From Harmonia axyridis (taxonomy: Eukaryota > Arthropoda > Insecta > Coleoptera > Coccinellidae), in contig NC_059504.1 of assembly GCF_914767665.1 (NCBI RefSeq), positions 1,924,501-1,988,500 on the forward strand: DNA of 64,000 nt. Direction: 5' to 3'. Both the position numbers and the translations under genes were made by a program. Numbering within the stretch: position 1 is the first letter of the stretch; each line of letters begins with the position of its first letter. Under the pieces are notes generated by a model that was not told the DNA's origin, ran no database searches, and saw nothing but the letters and a program-made list of their open reading frames with translations. Of this stretch, positions 11,264 through 21,374 are shown one piece after another.

Positions 11264-11415
11264 CTTGGATTTCCCCTGAGAGCGGCGTGGTGCAGCGCGT
11301 TGAAGCCGTTGTTGTTCGTCAGCGTGATGTCCGCGTTGTGATCCAGCAGCAGAGTCAGCATGTCGTCCCTCTTCTTGCTGATGGCATCGTGTAGGGGGGT
11401 GTCGCCTTCAAGGTC
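11264..11415 (-). CDS. mib1: Internal exon of mind bomb (mib1), ankyrin-repeat region
   Basis: Read on the minus strand, the 152-bp exon encodes about 50 residues including [16 protein letters not shown] and [17 protein letters not shown]. This is the signature of the ankyrin-repeat region of Mind bomb, the RING E3 ubiquitin ligase that ubiquitinates Delta and Serrate/Jagged in signal-sending cells and so promotes Notch signalling. The reading frame is open throughout. A polypyrimidine tract and CAG precede the exon (AG at 11416-11417), and a GTGAGC donor follows it (GT at 11262-11263). The exon starts in phase 0 and ends after two bases of a codon, consistent with the AG|C serine that follows ALRGNP in the family. 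The two TPLH/ALHH ankyrin helices are intact. I found no second mib1 exon. The N-terminal MIB/HERC2 and ZZ domains and the C-terminal RING fingers are not in view. Confidence 0.9.
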
Positions 11416-11773
11416 CTGAAAAAAAATAGAAGGTTCGTTATTTGGGTAGTTATTGAATTCTGGAGTTGAGGATTGTTTAATTTTAGTAGTAATTAAAATA
11501 TTTCATTCTAAACATCACAGAATAATAGTCAAACTAGTTTAAACTTTTCAGAAGGAGGTAGATATTTCATTTGCATTGCGCGTAGTACGACGAAGATTTC
11601 AAGATGAACCCATTCTATCAACAGGAGCATAAAGAATCAATAAAATCGGACGATTTCCGAAAATTCCCGACGAATAAGCCATCAAAGATAGAGAGAAGAC
11701 TCATCAGAAGAACCAGAAGAATTTCAAAAACAAATCCCAACAGTAAGAGCATGACGAGAACCACTAATATATA
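11416..11773 (-). other. Intron upstream of the mib1 exon
   Basis: It holds the splice acceptor tract next to the exon (11416-11440). A 60-codon plus-strand frame at 11604-11786 is rich in Lys, Arg and Ser and has no recognisable domain. Nothing else seen up to the mariner at 11774. Confidence 0.6.
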
Positions 11774-13083
11774 TCAGGCCAATTGAAAAGTCCTCGGTCT
11801 GATGCACAGATCACAGATGGCGGTGCTAGTATTGAATCCATATGATTTTTAGTTAGTACCAACCTTCAAACAATACGTGTCAAAATTTGACAGCAGTCCA
11901 ACCATTAGTTTGTGAGATATTGCATTGTGGGTGTAGAAGATGGAAAAAAAGAATTTCGTGTACTGATAAAATATTGCTTTTTGAAGGGAAAAATGCAGTT
12001 GAAGCAAAATCTTGGCTTGATGAAGAGTTTCCGGGGTCTGTACCAGGAAAATCAACCATCATTGATTGGTATGCTAAGTTTAAACGTGATGAAATGAGCA
12101 CCGAAGACAGCGAAAGCATTGAACGCCAAAAAGAGGCTGTCACCGACGAAAAAATAAAAAAAGTTCACAAAATACTTTTTAATGGCCGTAAAGTGAAATT
12201 GATTGAGATAGCAGCCATTGTGAAGATATCATCTGAACGTGTACATCATATCATTCACGAATATTTGTAAATGAGAAAGCTGTGCGCAAAATGGGTGCCG
12301 CGCGAGCTCACAATAGATCAAAAGCAACAACGTGTTAATGATTCTGAAGCTGATTGAAGCTGTTTAAAACAATAAACCTGAATTTTTGCGTCCATATGTG
12401 ACAAGGGATGAAACATGGCTCCATCATTTCACTCCGGAGTCAAATCGACAGTGAGCTGAGTGGACTGCACACGATGAACCGAATCCAAAGCGAGGAAAAA
12501 CACAACAGTCAGCTGGCAAGGTTATGGCATCAGTATTCTGGGATGCGCAAGGTATAATATTCTTCGATTACCTCCAAAAGGGCCAGACCATCAACAGCGA
12601 TCATTATATAGCGTTATTGGATCGTTTGATGGATAAAATCGTTAAAAAACGGCCCCATTTGAAGAAAAAAAAGGAGCTGTTTCATCAAGACAATGCGCCG
12701 TGTCACAAATAAAAAAAAATGGCAAAATTGCATGAATTGAACTTCGAATTGCTAAAATGGCAAAATTGCATGAATTGAACTTCGAATTGCTTCTGCATCC
12801 ACCGTAATCGCCAGATCTAGTCCCCAGCAACTTTTTCCTGTTCTCAGACCTCAAAAGAATGCTCGCTGGAAAGATATTAAACGCCAATGAAGAAGTAATC
12901 GTCGAAACTGAGGCCTATTCTGAAGCGAAAGACAAATCGTACTAAAAAAATGGTATCGAAAAGTTGTAAGATAGCTTTAATCGCTGTATCGTCCTCGAAG
13001 GCAACTTTGTTGAATAATAAAATCGAATTTTGCCAAAAAAATGTGTTTTACTATGGTGACCGGGGACTTTTCAGTTGGTCTGT
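11774..13083 (+). mobile_element. Nearly full-length irritans-type mariner, inactivated
   Basis: The element is about 1.31 kb with terminal inverted repeats (left AGGCCAATTGAAAAGTCC, right GGACTTTTCAGTTGGTCT) and TA at both edges. The transposase starts at the ATG at 11940 and follows the Himar1-like pattern. FRVLIKYCFLKGK is in one frame; from about 11990 the protein continues in another with NAVEAKSWLDEEF, KSTIIDWYAKFK and the helix-turn-helix region to 12268. The first Asp (RDETWLHHF, near 12408) and the second Asp (FHQDNAPCH, near 12680) are kept. The third is Asn (PSNFFLF, near 12825). There are several frameshifts and stops, plus a 38-bp tandem duplication at 12716-12791. Confidence 0.9.
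12716..12791 (+). repeat. Perfect 38-bp tandem duplication inside a mariner
   Basis: The unit beginning aaaatggcaaaattgcatga occupies 12716-12753 and is repeated without a mismatch at 12754-12791. It duplicates the segment encoding MAKLHELNFELL between the second and third catalytic residues. Being perfect in an otherwise decayed element, it is younger than most of the other damage. Confidence 0.9.
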
Positions 13084-14070
13084 TAAAGACAGAATTATAA
13101 ACAAATAAATTCCAGAATTTTCCTCCGAAATTATATTAGCAGTTCACACGAAATTCGATACGAAATCAGTTCTCAGCAATAGCGTGCGAAAAAGTATAAT
13201 TTCCCGTACTGCAGTCAGGCGAACAACCTACCATCCTATTCCCTCGAAATGAACACTCACTTCGCGTATCCACTATCTGCGCAAAACAGAATTTATTATT
13301 ATCATTTCCATTTCTGATGATGAGGAAGATTTTCCGGTGCATCGTAAAAATCCGGCGTTGCCGGTCCGGGGTCGATGCAATCACGCCGGATATCCCTCCC
13401 CCGGCCTGGAAATATGACGGCATGCAAAGAGGGGCCACCCGATCGAATATTCGATGAACCGAATCAACAATCTTCGATAAATATTTGCATACCCCATTTG
13501 GGAATTTGCATATCAAACGTAACGAGGCCTTATTTCCACCGCTATTACCGCTTCTTTTTTTTTCTTTCTTCTCCCATACCTCCCAATGGCCTTTTCGTGG
13601 TAAACGCCTCCGCATAGATCGGGAGATTGAAATTTTAATTCCCGACGAAAGCCGTTCTCGTCGGAATATATTTTATTTTTTTTTTTTAGTTCGTTCGTTC
13701 CGTTTCTTTTCCGCAGATGTGTCTGCAGTTCCATTAATTCGGCCTGGTGGCGCTCGGACTGAAGGAAAAATTCGATTTATTCAGTTCGCGAGGACTGGGA
13801 GATTTATGTTGCTTTTGGAAGGGTTCACCTGGCTTCTGGAATCCGGGAGGACGGAGGTGGAAATTGGGGAATTCTCGGAGTCGTCTTCTGGAATGGCAGA
13901 AACTGCAGGAACACCAAAATGATGCCTTATGTTGAACCCAACTTTGGAATTGCTTGGATTTAATAATAATAATGAAACTTTACTGTTTACCAAAAAAAAT
14001 ATTACATGAAGAATAAAAACATAATTCCAGATATTGATCACAGGGCGGAGTTCAGGTAATATTGAAATAT
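13084..14070. other. Non-coding stretch
   Basis: Overlapping frames on both strands (13166-13615 minus, 13485-13922 plus) have no recognisable domain and show no splice-like borders. Pyrimidine- and T-rich runs lie at 13550-13570 and 13675-13690. Nothing else seen. Confidence 0.35.
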
Positions 14071-14696
14071 TCAGGCCTATTGAAAAGTCCCCGGACTACC
14101 ATAGTAAAACACATTTTTTTGACAAATTTCGATTTTACTATTCAACATAGTTGCCTTCGAGAGCGATACAGCGATTATAGCGATCTTACAACTTTTCGAT
14201 ACCATTTTTGTAGTACGATTTGTCTGTCGCTTCAAAATAGGCCTCAGTTTCGGCGATTACTTCTTCATTGGCGCGAAATTTCTTTCCAGCGAGCATTCTT
14301 TTGAGGTCTGAGAACACGAAAAAGTCGCTGGAGACCAGATCTGGCGAATACGGTGGATGCTGAAGCAATTCGAAACCCAATTCATGCAATTTTGCCATTG
14401 TTGTCATTGATTTGTGACACGGCGCGTTGTCTTGATGAAACCGTACCTTTTTTTCTTCAAATGGAGCCGTTTTTTGACGATTTCATTCTTTAAATGATCC
14501 AATAAAGCAATATAATAATCGCTGTTGATGGTTTGGACTTTTTTGGAGGTAATCAATGAATATTATACCTTGCACATCCCAGAATACTGGATGCCATAAC
14601 CTTGCCAACTGACTTTTGTGTTTTTCTTCACCTTGTATTCGGTTCATCGTGCGCAGTCCACTCAGCTGACTGTCCATGCCGTAACCTTGCCAGCTG
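14071..14696 (-). mobile_element. 5'-truncated irritans-type mariner
   Basis: On the minus strand this is the 3' half of the same mariner family as 11774-13083. The right terminal inverted repeat is at 14071-14095 (AGGCCTATTGAAAAGTCC on the plus strand). The transposase fragment carries FHQDNAPCHK with the second Asp and PYSPDLVSSDFFVF with the third Asp, both kept, ending in a C-terminal block. Upstream, FWDVQGIIFIDYL and MNRIQGEEKH are in broken frames. The segment reading SWQGYGM (about 14674-14696) repeats what is already present at about 14593-14615, so there is a small duplication at the truncated end. Confidence 0.85.
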
Positions 14697-16045
14697 AATA
14701 CAGTCACGATTTTGACACCAAATGTTCTAAATCTCAACAATGACTCTGATCTGATCGAGATAAATTTCCTATATTTACACCAGGTATAGAATTACAAATC
14801 CAAACTTCCTGCAAAATTGAAAATATCGTAATAAGAACCAAGGAAAATTCAAGCAATAACTGAGGCAAAAATGAGAAAACCACCAAGTTGAGAGTTTGAG
14901 AGCTACAAACTTCAAATCTGTGATTCGCTCATTTTCCAATCAATATAACTCGTAGGGTTAAAAGTTTTCAGCATTTTCCAGATAGTCAGTTGGCAGTTGA
15001 AATCGCTTCCTCCAAAGTCCCCAGGTAACGATACAAAGACATTATGTTCATGCATTAATCCACCAAAATCCAACATCCTACATCCAAATTTCTCTCCCTG
15101 AAGGATCCCTCAAAACCTCCTACCTCTTCAAATCCATCTTCCCTATATTAATATTTTCATCGCATTTTTCAGTTGACAGCTAAAATTGCTCCCACAAAAT
15201 CCCAAGAAAAATAACGACATAAAGACAATACGTTCATCCAAATGTCTCTCCCCGAAGGATCCCTCAAAACCTAGCCTACCTCTTCAACTCCATCCTCTCT
15301 ATATTACTCATTCAACTTAATACAAGAACACTTATTGCTTCTCCGAAAATTTCCGGGGTACACCACCATTCACCAGTTGGCAACAAAGGAGCCCCACGCA
15401 TTCAACTACCCTACCCCCACTCCTCCCAACATTTACCCCCCCCCCCAACCCTCCAACTTCCAACAGCCCAACTCGGATCTAGTTAGCTTCTGTTGATTTA
15501 TACATTTGAGGAGACGGGGGCGAAACAAACAGGGGGTTGGAAAGAAGAACCGGGGGGTGCTTGGGGGCTGGTTTGCGAGCAAAACCAACAGAATAGGGGT
15601 GGGTGGGGGGTTATCGCGCGAAGTGTCGGATTTATCTGAGGGGTGGAGGGGGGTATATTTGTCCCGTTGTCGAGGCGATGGCCCGGCCCGGGTTTTTGAC
15701 AGTAACATATAGCGTCTTATGTGGATTAAAAGGCACAAACAAAGTTGGATGGCGGCATAAATCAGGGGATGCACGGGCCGGCGGACCTTGGCGCCGAGGC
15801 GCTCGGCCAGAGGGGGCGCGCGCGTGTGTTTGTCGGATTCAGCGGTGTGTTTTTGAGCGCCGCGACTGGGTCAGATTGAGAATTAACTGTTGAAACGGTG
15901 ACTGGTCCTGGTTTTTGAGTATTTTTATCCGGGAATGAATGTGTCCATGTTTGGTTTAGCTGGAGTCCCAAACCGTTTATTTTGTCGCGGTTAAATTGTG
16001 TCTGAAGTTTCAATATATATCTTTTTTTTTTTTTATTCAATTATA
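14697..16045. other. Non-coding stretch with a diverged tandem duplication and a G-rich tract
   Basis: Two diverged units of about 150-180 bp lie side by side (about 14985-15165 and 15166-15310), sharing GAAGGATCCCTCAAAACCT and CCTATATTA-like blocks. From 15410 to 15470 the plus strand is C-rich, and from 15510 to 15660 it is strongly G-rich. The part from 15660 to 15900 is GC-rich without a recognisable exon. Confidence 0.5.
15596..15610 (+). promoter_or_regulatory. Strong G-quadruplex motif
   Basis: The run ggggtgggtgggggg has G-tracts joined by single T loops, a favourable pattern for a parallel G-quadruplex. It lies in a longer G-rich stretch (15510-15660) with further G5-G6 tracts. No gene start is visible nearby, so a regulatory role is only a possibility. 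Confidence 0.55.
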
Positions 16046-16189
16046 AAGGGTTTTTTTTTAGAGCTGTAGAACTTCAAATTGCAATAAAACAACGATGGAT
16101 TATTCGATTGTCATGAATTTTATTTATCCGCAAGATAATCTTGTGGCATTACATTTTAAATATGATTTCTGGCATATGACCGCCACGGC
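16046..16189 (-). mobile_element. DD41D element, copy B: 3' end fragment
   Basis: This is a 144-bp fragment in minus orientation. It has the right terminal inverted repeat (AAGGGTTTTTTTTTTAGAGC on the plus strand) and the last part of the transposase gene up to the SRGGHMPEIIFKM tail. It stops abruptly at CGCCACGGC. A TA lies just outside the terminus. Confidence 0.9.
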
Positions 16190-17063
16190 AACAGAAATGT
16201 TGATTTTTTTTTGCTAAATGATGCATCGTTTCGATTCGACACATGAAAAACTTCAAGAAACATTGATTCTTTTTGAAAAAAGACAGGAATTCTGATATTC
16301 CGGCAAAAGTAGCCCACGTCCGTTGTTGCCAGGTCTACCATTTCATCGGCAGATCTACCGTTTACCATAATATATCGTTCTATAGCATTTTTTCAAACAT
16401 TTTCGATCTATGTCTTGAAGCACTGTCAGCGGAATCACCCCGTACGTCACCACCGGCCTCTCAGACTTCCAACCCCAGCGCCATCAAACTGTCCCCTCTC
16501 AGCGAGAACGCTACGTGATAGGTGCGAAAACCTTTTCCGCCAAATTTCAGCGTCTTCTTCTTAACGCCGCCAACGCGAATTATACTGATGGACCACATCC
16601 CGGAGAGTGACTTTACGAGCATCCCCGAGATCCCTAGGGAGCGGGTTCGGCTGATGACACCTTCGCGCGACACGCCATGGTTTATGGTCCTTCAGCCCGG
16701 ATGTGACTCTTTTGACTTTGGCCGGAGGAGTGTCTCAGGCCGACGCGAGGCCCCCTGAGGGCTATCTTCTTTCGGTTAGGGGGGTGGGGGTTTTCGCTTT
16801 GTGCAATCGGGAAAGCGGGTTTTTCGATATAAACGCCGGGTGGCGTCCTGAATAAATATGGGATTTCCGGGGTATGATTCCGGGCGGTTTCTTCGCGTCG
16901 CGGCCGACTTAACCTTATAGGAAACGTGACCTGGTGACTGAGACGTAAATCAGATTGTAGGATGACACGTGGATGATTACAGGTGTTCAAAATGAAGGCT
17001 GCTGATTTTGGTGCAAGGTTTATCATTTACGGAATCAGGAAAAACTGTAGTTTTTGTGATCTA
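16190..17063. other. Non-coding or unassigned stretch
   Basis: Open frames on both strands at 16380-17026 (for example 16522-16758 plus and 16682-17026 minus) are GC-rich. One includes a Pro/Ser-rich stretch (SAESPRTSPPASQTSNPSA). I recognise no domain and no splice pair, so I do not call an exon here. Confidence 0.35.
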
Positions 17064-17280
17064 TAGGGTGGTTTTTTTTTTCGAGGTACTTTGAGTTAGA
17101 ATTTCTGTTCAAGATGGCGACCGATTTAACAGCTGTCAAGTGATTTATTCTCAGTTTGGTTTGGCAATTCATCATGAATAGACTCACGCCTGAACAACGC
17201 TTGCAAATAGTGCAATTATCGTATAATCCATCGTTGTTTTATTGCAATTTGAAGTTCTACAGCTCTAAAAAAACACCCTT
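17064..17280 (+). mobile_element. DD41D element, copy C: 217-bp MITE-like derivative
   Basis: Both terminal inverted repeats are present (left TAGGGTGGTTTTTTTTTTCG, right CTCTAAAAAAACACCCTT) with TA on each side. The interior has only the first 33 or so bp of coding sequence (MNRLTPEQRLQIVQL) joined directly to the last 40 bp of the element. This is a deletion derivative of the size and form of a miniature inverted-repeat element. Its right edge abuts the LTR-like repeat at 17283. Confidence 0.9.
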
Positions 17281-17282
17281 TA

Positions 17283-17600
17283 CATACAACTTTCTCATTC
17301 ATAAGGTTCTCAGAAAGACACAATAGAAAATATCTTTCCCCTACCCTAATTAGTATGCAGGCACCATGATTCATTGCGTAGGCATACAACTTAGAGAATA
17401 AGAAAAGGAAGAAGAAATTCACGGTGTACAATATGATTTGATGTTTGTAACCCAGGCATAAAACTGGGAAAAGGGGAGTTCAGTGAAGTAAGTTACGAGG
17501 TGATGACCAGTTGAGTTAGTAGAGTGTTCAAGGATATTTCCAAGTGCTGTACCACAATAAAATGCTCGTCTGTCGTCCATCAGTGTTTCAATAATACCCT
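17283..17600 (+). repeat. LTR-like dispersed repeat, copy 2 (5'-truncated)
   Basis: It matches 2366-2685 from the CATACAACTTTCTCATTCAT block through the aataaa signal near 17555 to CAGTGTTTCAATAATACCCT. The 5' third of the repeat is missing, and the truncation point coincides with the 217-bp DD41D derivative. Confidence 0.7.
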
Positions 17601-18776
17601 AAAATTATATATTTCAATTAATTTTTTAATTCTCCCGTCCTTTTCGGACGATTCACAATGCAGTCCTGTTTTTGGTGAAAAGCTCTCCACTGCTCGTTCC
17701 AAACAAACATCAGAGACCCACTGAAATATCTACGTTGCAGCCCTCCAATCAGAGAGCACAGAAAGAAAAAAACAGCATTCCATGTCAGAATAATTTCCAT
17801 TAACGGATTACATCAGCTACAAGGAGCTTTCATGGGTAATGAATTGGAGTTGCAAGCAATAGCAGCTGTTTGATCGTCGGAATTCCGTTTAATTCGGAGC
17901 AACTCTGCCCGAGTTTACCGAGATAATTTCATTTGGCTGGCACCCGCATTGAATGAGATCTGAAATGCTGCAGTTGAAGTCGCAGAGATGAAGGTACATT
18001 GCCTTGGGGCCAGAAGAACTGTGCATTTTTGATGTAAGCGAACGAGATTCGCCGGTGAATACATGATTGTGGATGGTTTTTTCTTGACGTTCAAGAATTA
18101 AATAGAATATACGGATGTCTGTGAAAGGGCGGTTCGAAAGGATGAATAACTTACTCGGAAAAATCTCAGGAAAGCACTGACGCTGTGCTAGAACTTTCTG
18201 TGCTCGTTCAGTGTTGGTTGTATAAAGTTCGCTGGTCAAAAAATAGCGATGAAAAACGTCTTGGGCTTTATTCGCACACTTAAAGATTTAATTCGAGCAT
18301 TGGGAGGCTTTGATTTGTCCAGATAATGGAAGTAATAGAATGATATCAAAATATACTCGAAACAGAGCGAGGAAAAATAACAATCGTGGTTGTATCTCCT
18401 CTATTCAAATAAGGGTTATCTCATTTTTTGCTTGTTTTTCTACCAACCGAGTGGAAAATGTGCTTCGTAGCTGAAGAAAATTCAATTCGAAAGATCGTCA
18501 TCCAAAAATTGTTGTTCAAACACCCAAACGGTAAATGTTCTATACATTCCATGGTCAACAGGCTTTAATTATTGTGTCAACTGAACTAAATAAGGATGGG
18601 GATGCAAATCCAGATGCGAAATAGGCCTTAGCGTGCAGTGGGTAAGGCCCAAATGTATTGCGCGCCGAGGAATGGATAACTTTCAATCATTATTTTCAAA
18701 AGTTTCAGAAGTTTCACACGTCCATATTGTTGAATGGCTAGTCTTAAGCTTAACATAAAATGCTTAGGTTGAGAGC
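17601..18776. other. Non-coding stretch
   Basis: A 116-codon minus frame (17889-18239) has no recognisable domain. Nothing else seen. Confidence 0.35.
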
Positions 18777-18830
18777 TCAGAGTAATGAACATAGATAGAG
18801 GGGGCATATGTCATTTTCAGTAAGCAAATT
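18777..18830 (+). repeat. Tip of the 371-bp dispersed repeat family, inverted relative to 19011-19375
   Basis: The sequence CAGAGTAATGAACATAGATA with the following GAGGGGGCATATG matches the left end of the repeat at 52481. It lies 180 bp from a near-complete copy in the opposite orientation, so the two tips face away from each other as inverted termini of a block of about 600 bp. Confidence 0.6.
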
Positions 18831-19010
18831 TTGTCCCCGACATGAACTATCAAATTTGACAAGAAGCGCGAGGAAATGAAAACATATCAGTTATACGATA
18901 TTCCACTCAATTCGCGAGTTTCTCCACAAAGAACGCACTTTTTATTTCCCATAATGAATCAACGTTTCATATTTACTCAAAATATATTGAAATAAATACC
19001 TAAATATATC

Positions 19011-19375
19011 AGAAATTCAGAAAACAAACTTCAAGCGCGCCAAACGACGTGAAACAACCGATGACACTAGGAGAGCAAAAGTTGCCAAACCTTGGATTTC
19101 AGCAGGTAGATACAGAAAATAATAAATATTCTGCTTATTATAAATTCGAAAATTAGGAAAAATATCGGATTCCATATATTCAAATTTGCATATTCTACCG
19201 GGAATCACTCAAATGAATATATTTCATTCAATATAATATACATTCATAACGATAAAGTAAAATTGTGGATTTGAAAATATATCACAATCCGACAACGTAA
19301 TCAAACCATGTTGGGGACACGTAGAAATTTCGTATACTCCCTCTATCTATGTTTAGTACTTACTCTATGGTTGAG
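19011..19375 (-). repeat. Near-complete copy of the 371-bp dispersed repeat
   Basis: In reverse orientation it matches 52481-52851 along its whole length: TCAGAAATTCAGAAAACAAA at the left, GCAAAAGTTGCCAAACCTTG inside, and ACTCCCTCTATCTATGTTTA at the right. Small indels separate the two copies. No coding capacity. Confidence 0.85.
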
Positions 19376-20240
19376 TTATGTTTGACATATGTCATTAAAA
19401 CAGGACTGTGAAATCCGGACCACGATACGAATAACCTATAGTACTTTTTTACATTCATAACAAAATAAATTATATATTCTTCTGTTTGATCAACTTTTGA
19501 TGTTTTTTTTTTGTATCTTTGTTAATTTTAAAATAATTCGAAGATTCTACTGTGAAGCAAACTAATTGTAATTCGTATAATTAAGAAATGGAAATATAAA
19601 ACTACCCTTATTCATTTCCTCTGGCAATTAAACGAACGGGCAAAGATGTGAAGAAGCATCAACTACAAAAAAAAAAGAACTATTATAAATCACTCGTCTC
19701 GGTGCTTCCTCTTCCTCAATTTCGGACATAACTCAGCCGGGCCTAGGGGCCATGAAGGCACACAGAGTGCCCATAAAGAGAATTTAGAGTCCGAGGAGAC
19801 TGCAATTACTAGAACGACTAGAACGGGTAAAGGGTTGAGAAACGTATTAGGGCGACCTGACCTTTTTTTTTCTTCCGTTATTGGCGTTAGCGTCGCTGGC
19901 GTAATTGTCTTGTTCGTTGCGATCATTTCATTTCGAGCTGTTGGATGATTCGAAACGAAAACGAAGGGGCGAAAGAGCCGTTTCTACAGGCTGATTCGAC
20001 TTTTTGTGGACAAACTTATACCATGCATCATTAATGAATTTTTTTAATTTAGGTTATTCGACAAACTTTTCAAATGCTTTCGAATTATTCAGCGGCGTTT
20101 ATTAAACACATAAAAATGGATATTATCAGTTCGCATTCCTCAAAAAATTTTGCATTCAAAAAAGTAAAATTCAAAAAGGCTTTAAAAATGCAAGTTGACG
20201 CAAGTGACGTCACTAGGATGTAGCAACAATCTATTATTCT
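19376..20240. other. Non-coding stretch with a short dispersed repeat
   Basis: A block at 19390-19445 with GTTTGACATATGTCAT recurs in diverged form at 62752-62815. A 78-codon minus frame (19690-19926) includes a hydrophobic stretch but no recognisable domain. The rest is AT-rich. Confidence 0.4.
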
Positions 20241-20605
20241 GGCGACAAAAGGCAATTAGACATAATGTCTGTATCTAGCCGAAATTGTCGTCCCAATACT
20301 TAATATAAATGTACCTACATTGTACAATGGTACTTCGTGGTACTTGTGCATTTTATCATTCATAGTGCTCTCAGAAAGATACAATAGAGATTATCTTTTC
20401 CCTGTCCTTATTAGTGTGCAGGCACCATGATACCATTGCGCAGGCATACAACTTAGAGAATAAGAAAAGGAAGAAGAAATTCACGGTGTACAATATGATT
20501 GGATGTTTGTAACCCAGGTATAAAAACTGGAAAAAAAGAAGTTCAGTGGAGTAAGCTACATCCATCAGTGTTTTAATACGAAAACGTGATACCCTAAAAG
20601 TCTTT
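20241..20605 (+). repeat. LTR-like dispersed repeat, copy 3 (internally deleted)
   Basis: It matches copy 1 from ggcgacaaaaggcaattaga through TGTCTGTATCTAGCCGAAAT to the GTATAAAAACTGG box near 20518. It then lacks about 90 bp containing the aataaa signal and resumes at CATCCATCAGTGTTTTAATA. Confidence 0.7.
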
Positions 20606-21374
20606 TTAAAACAAGTTTCTATATGTCTTCACTCCCAAAATTGGAAATTAACAATATGAAGATTATATCATGTTAGCGCGTATTTTCTAACTTATTTCAA
20701 AATCATCTTCAGACAATGAAGGTTCTACACGAGGTGAAGAGTATTTATTTAGTGTGAATGTCTAGGATTCCAGTCCTCACTCAAACCCGTTGAATCCTTT
20801 GTTTCCTCGAACAAATCCTAAGGTTTATTATCGAAAACCAAATAAAAAACTCCCATTCAACAACGACCGAGATTAACGAACAAAAAAAAAAAACGGAAAA
20901 CCTTCAACGAATGCCGGTCTGGCAACGTCGCCGTTGCCCTGAATTTTTTTTTCATAAAGAACCCTCAGAATAAATCCCACTCCATCATCTTTTTCCCTGC
21001 CTACGTCCCACCGTTGACGTCGCATAGTGCGGCGTTGGAAAAATTTAATAAAAGTTTGATAATTCTTCATCAGGTGTCGACCTACTGATGAAGACGGCAT
21101 GAAATAACGGCCTCCGTAAATTTCATCTCGAGGAGAGTCTAGACAAGGCCTTTTAGCGTTGCACTTCGGCGTTGCCGGAATTAATTCGGTTTTAACCTCA
21201 CTTTCACGGTGTTCGGTTGAAGAGGGGCAGTAAGACGAATTGCACAGCTTCACATAATAAATAGCTTATTGACTATCCAGAACGGTAAACGTGTTTACCG
21301 ATTGAAGGCAATCCAAAGGAATATACTGGACACTGTTTTCAGCGGTCCTCAACCTCTCTCTTGGAGGAAAAATA
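20606..21374. other. Non-coding stretch
   Basis: A 126-codon minus frame (20873-21253) ends in a run of Phe encoded by an A-rich tract and has no recognisable domain. Nothing else seen. Confidence 0.35.

Noticed and set aside
11264..11415. Plus-strand frame over the same bases (11138-11341)
   Set aside because: It is a shadow of the minus-strand mib1 exon, which has ankyrin motifs and splice sites.
16380..17026. Pro/Ser-rich open frames as host exons
   Set aside because: No splice borders or known motif could be matched on either strand.
20873..21253. 126-codon minus frame as a gene
   Set aside because: No domain, no splice context, and it ends in a homopolymer-encoded Phe run.
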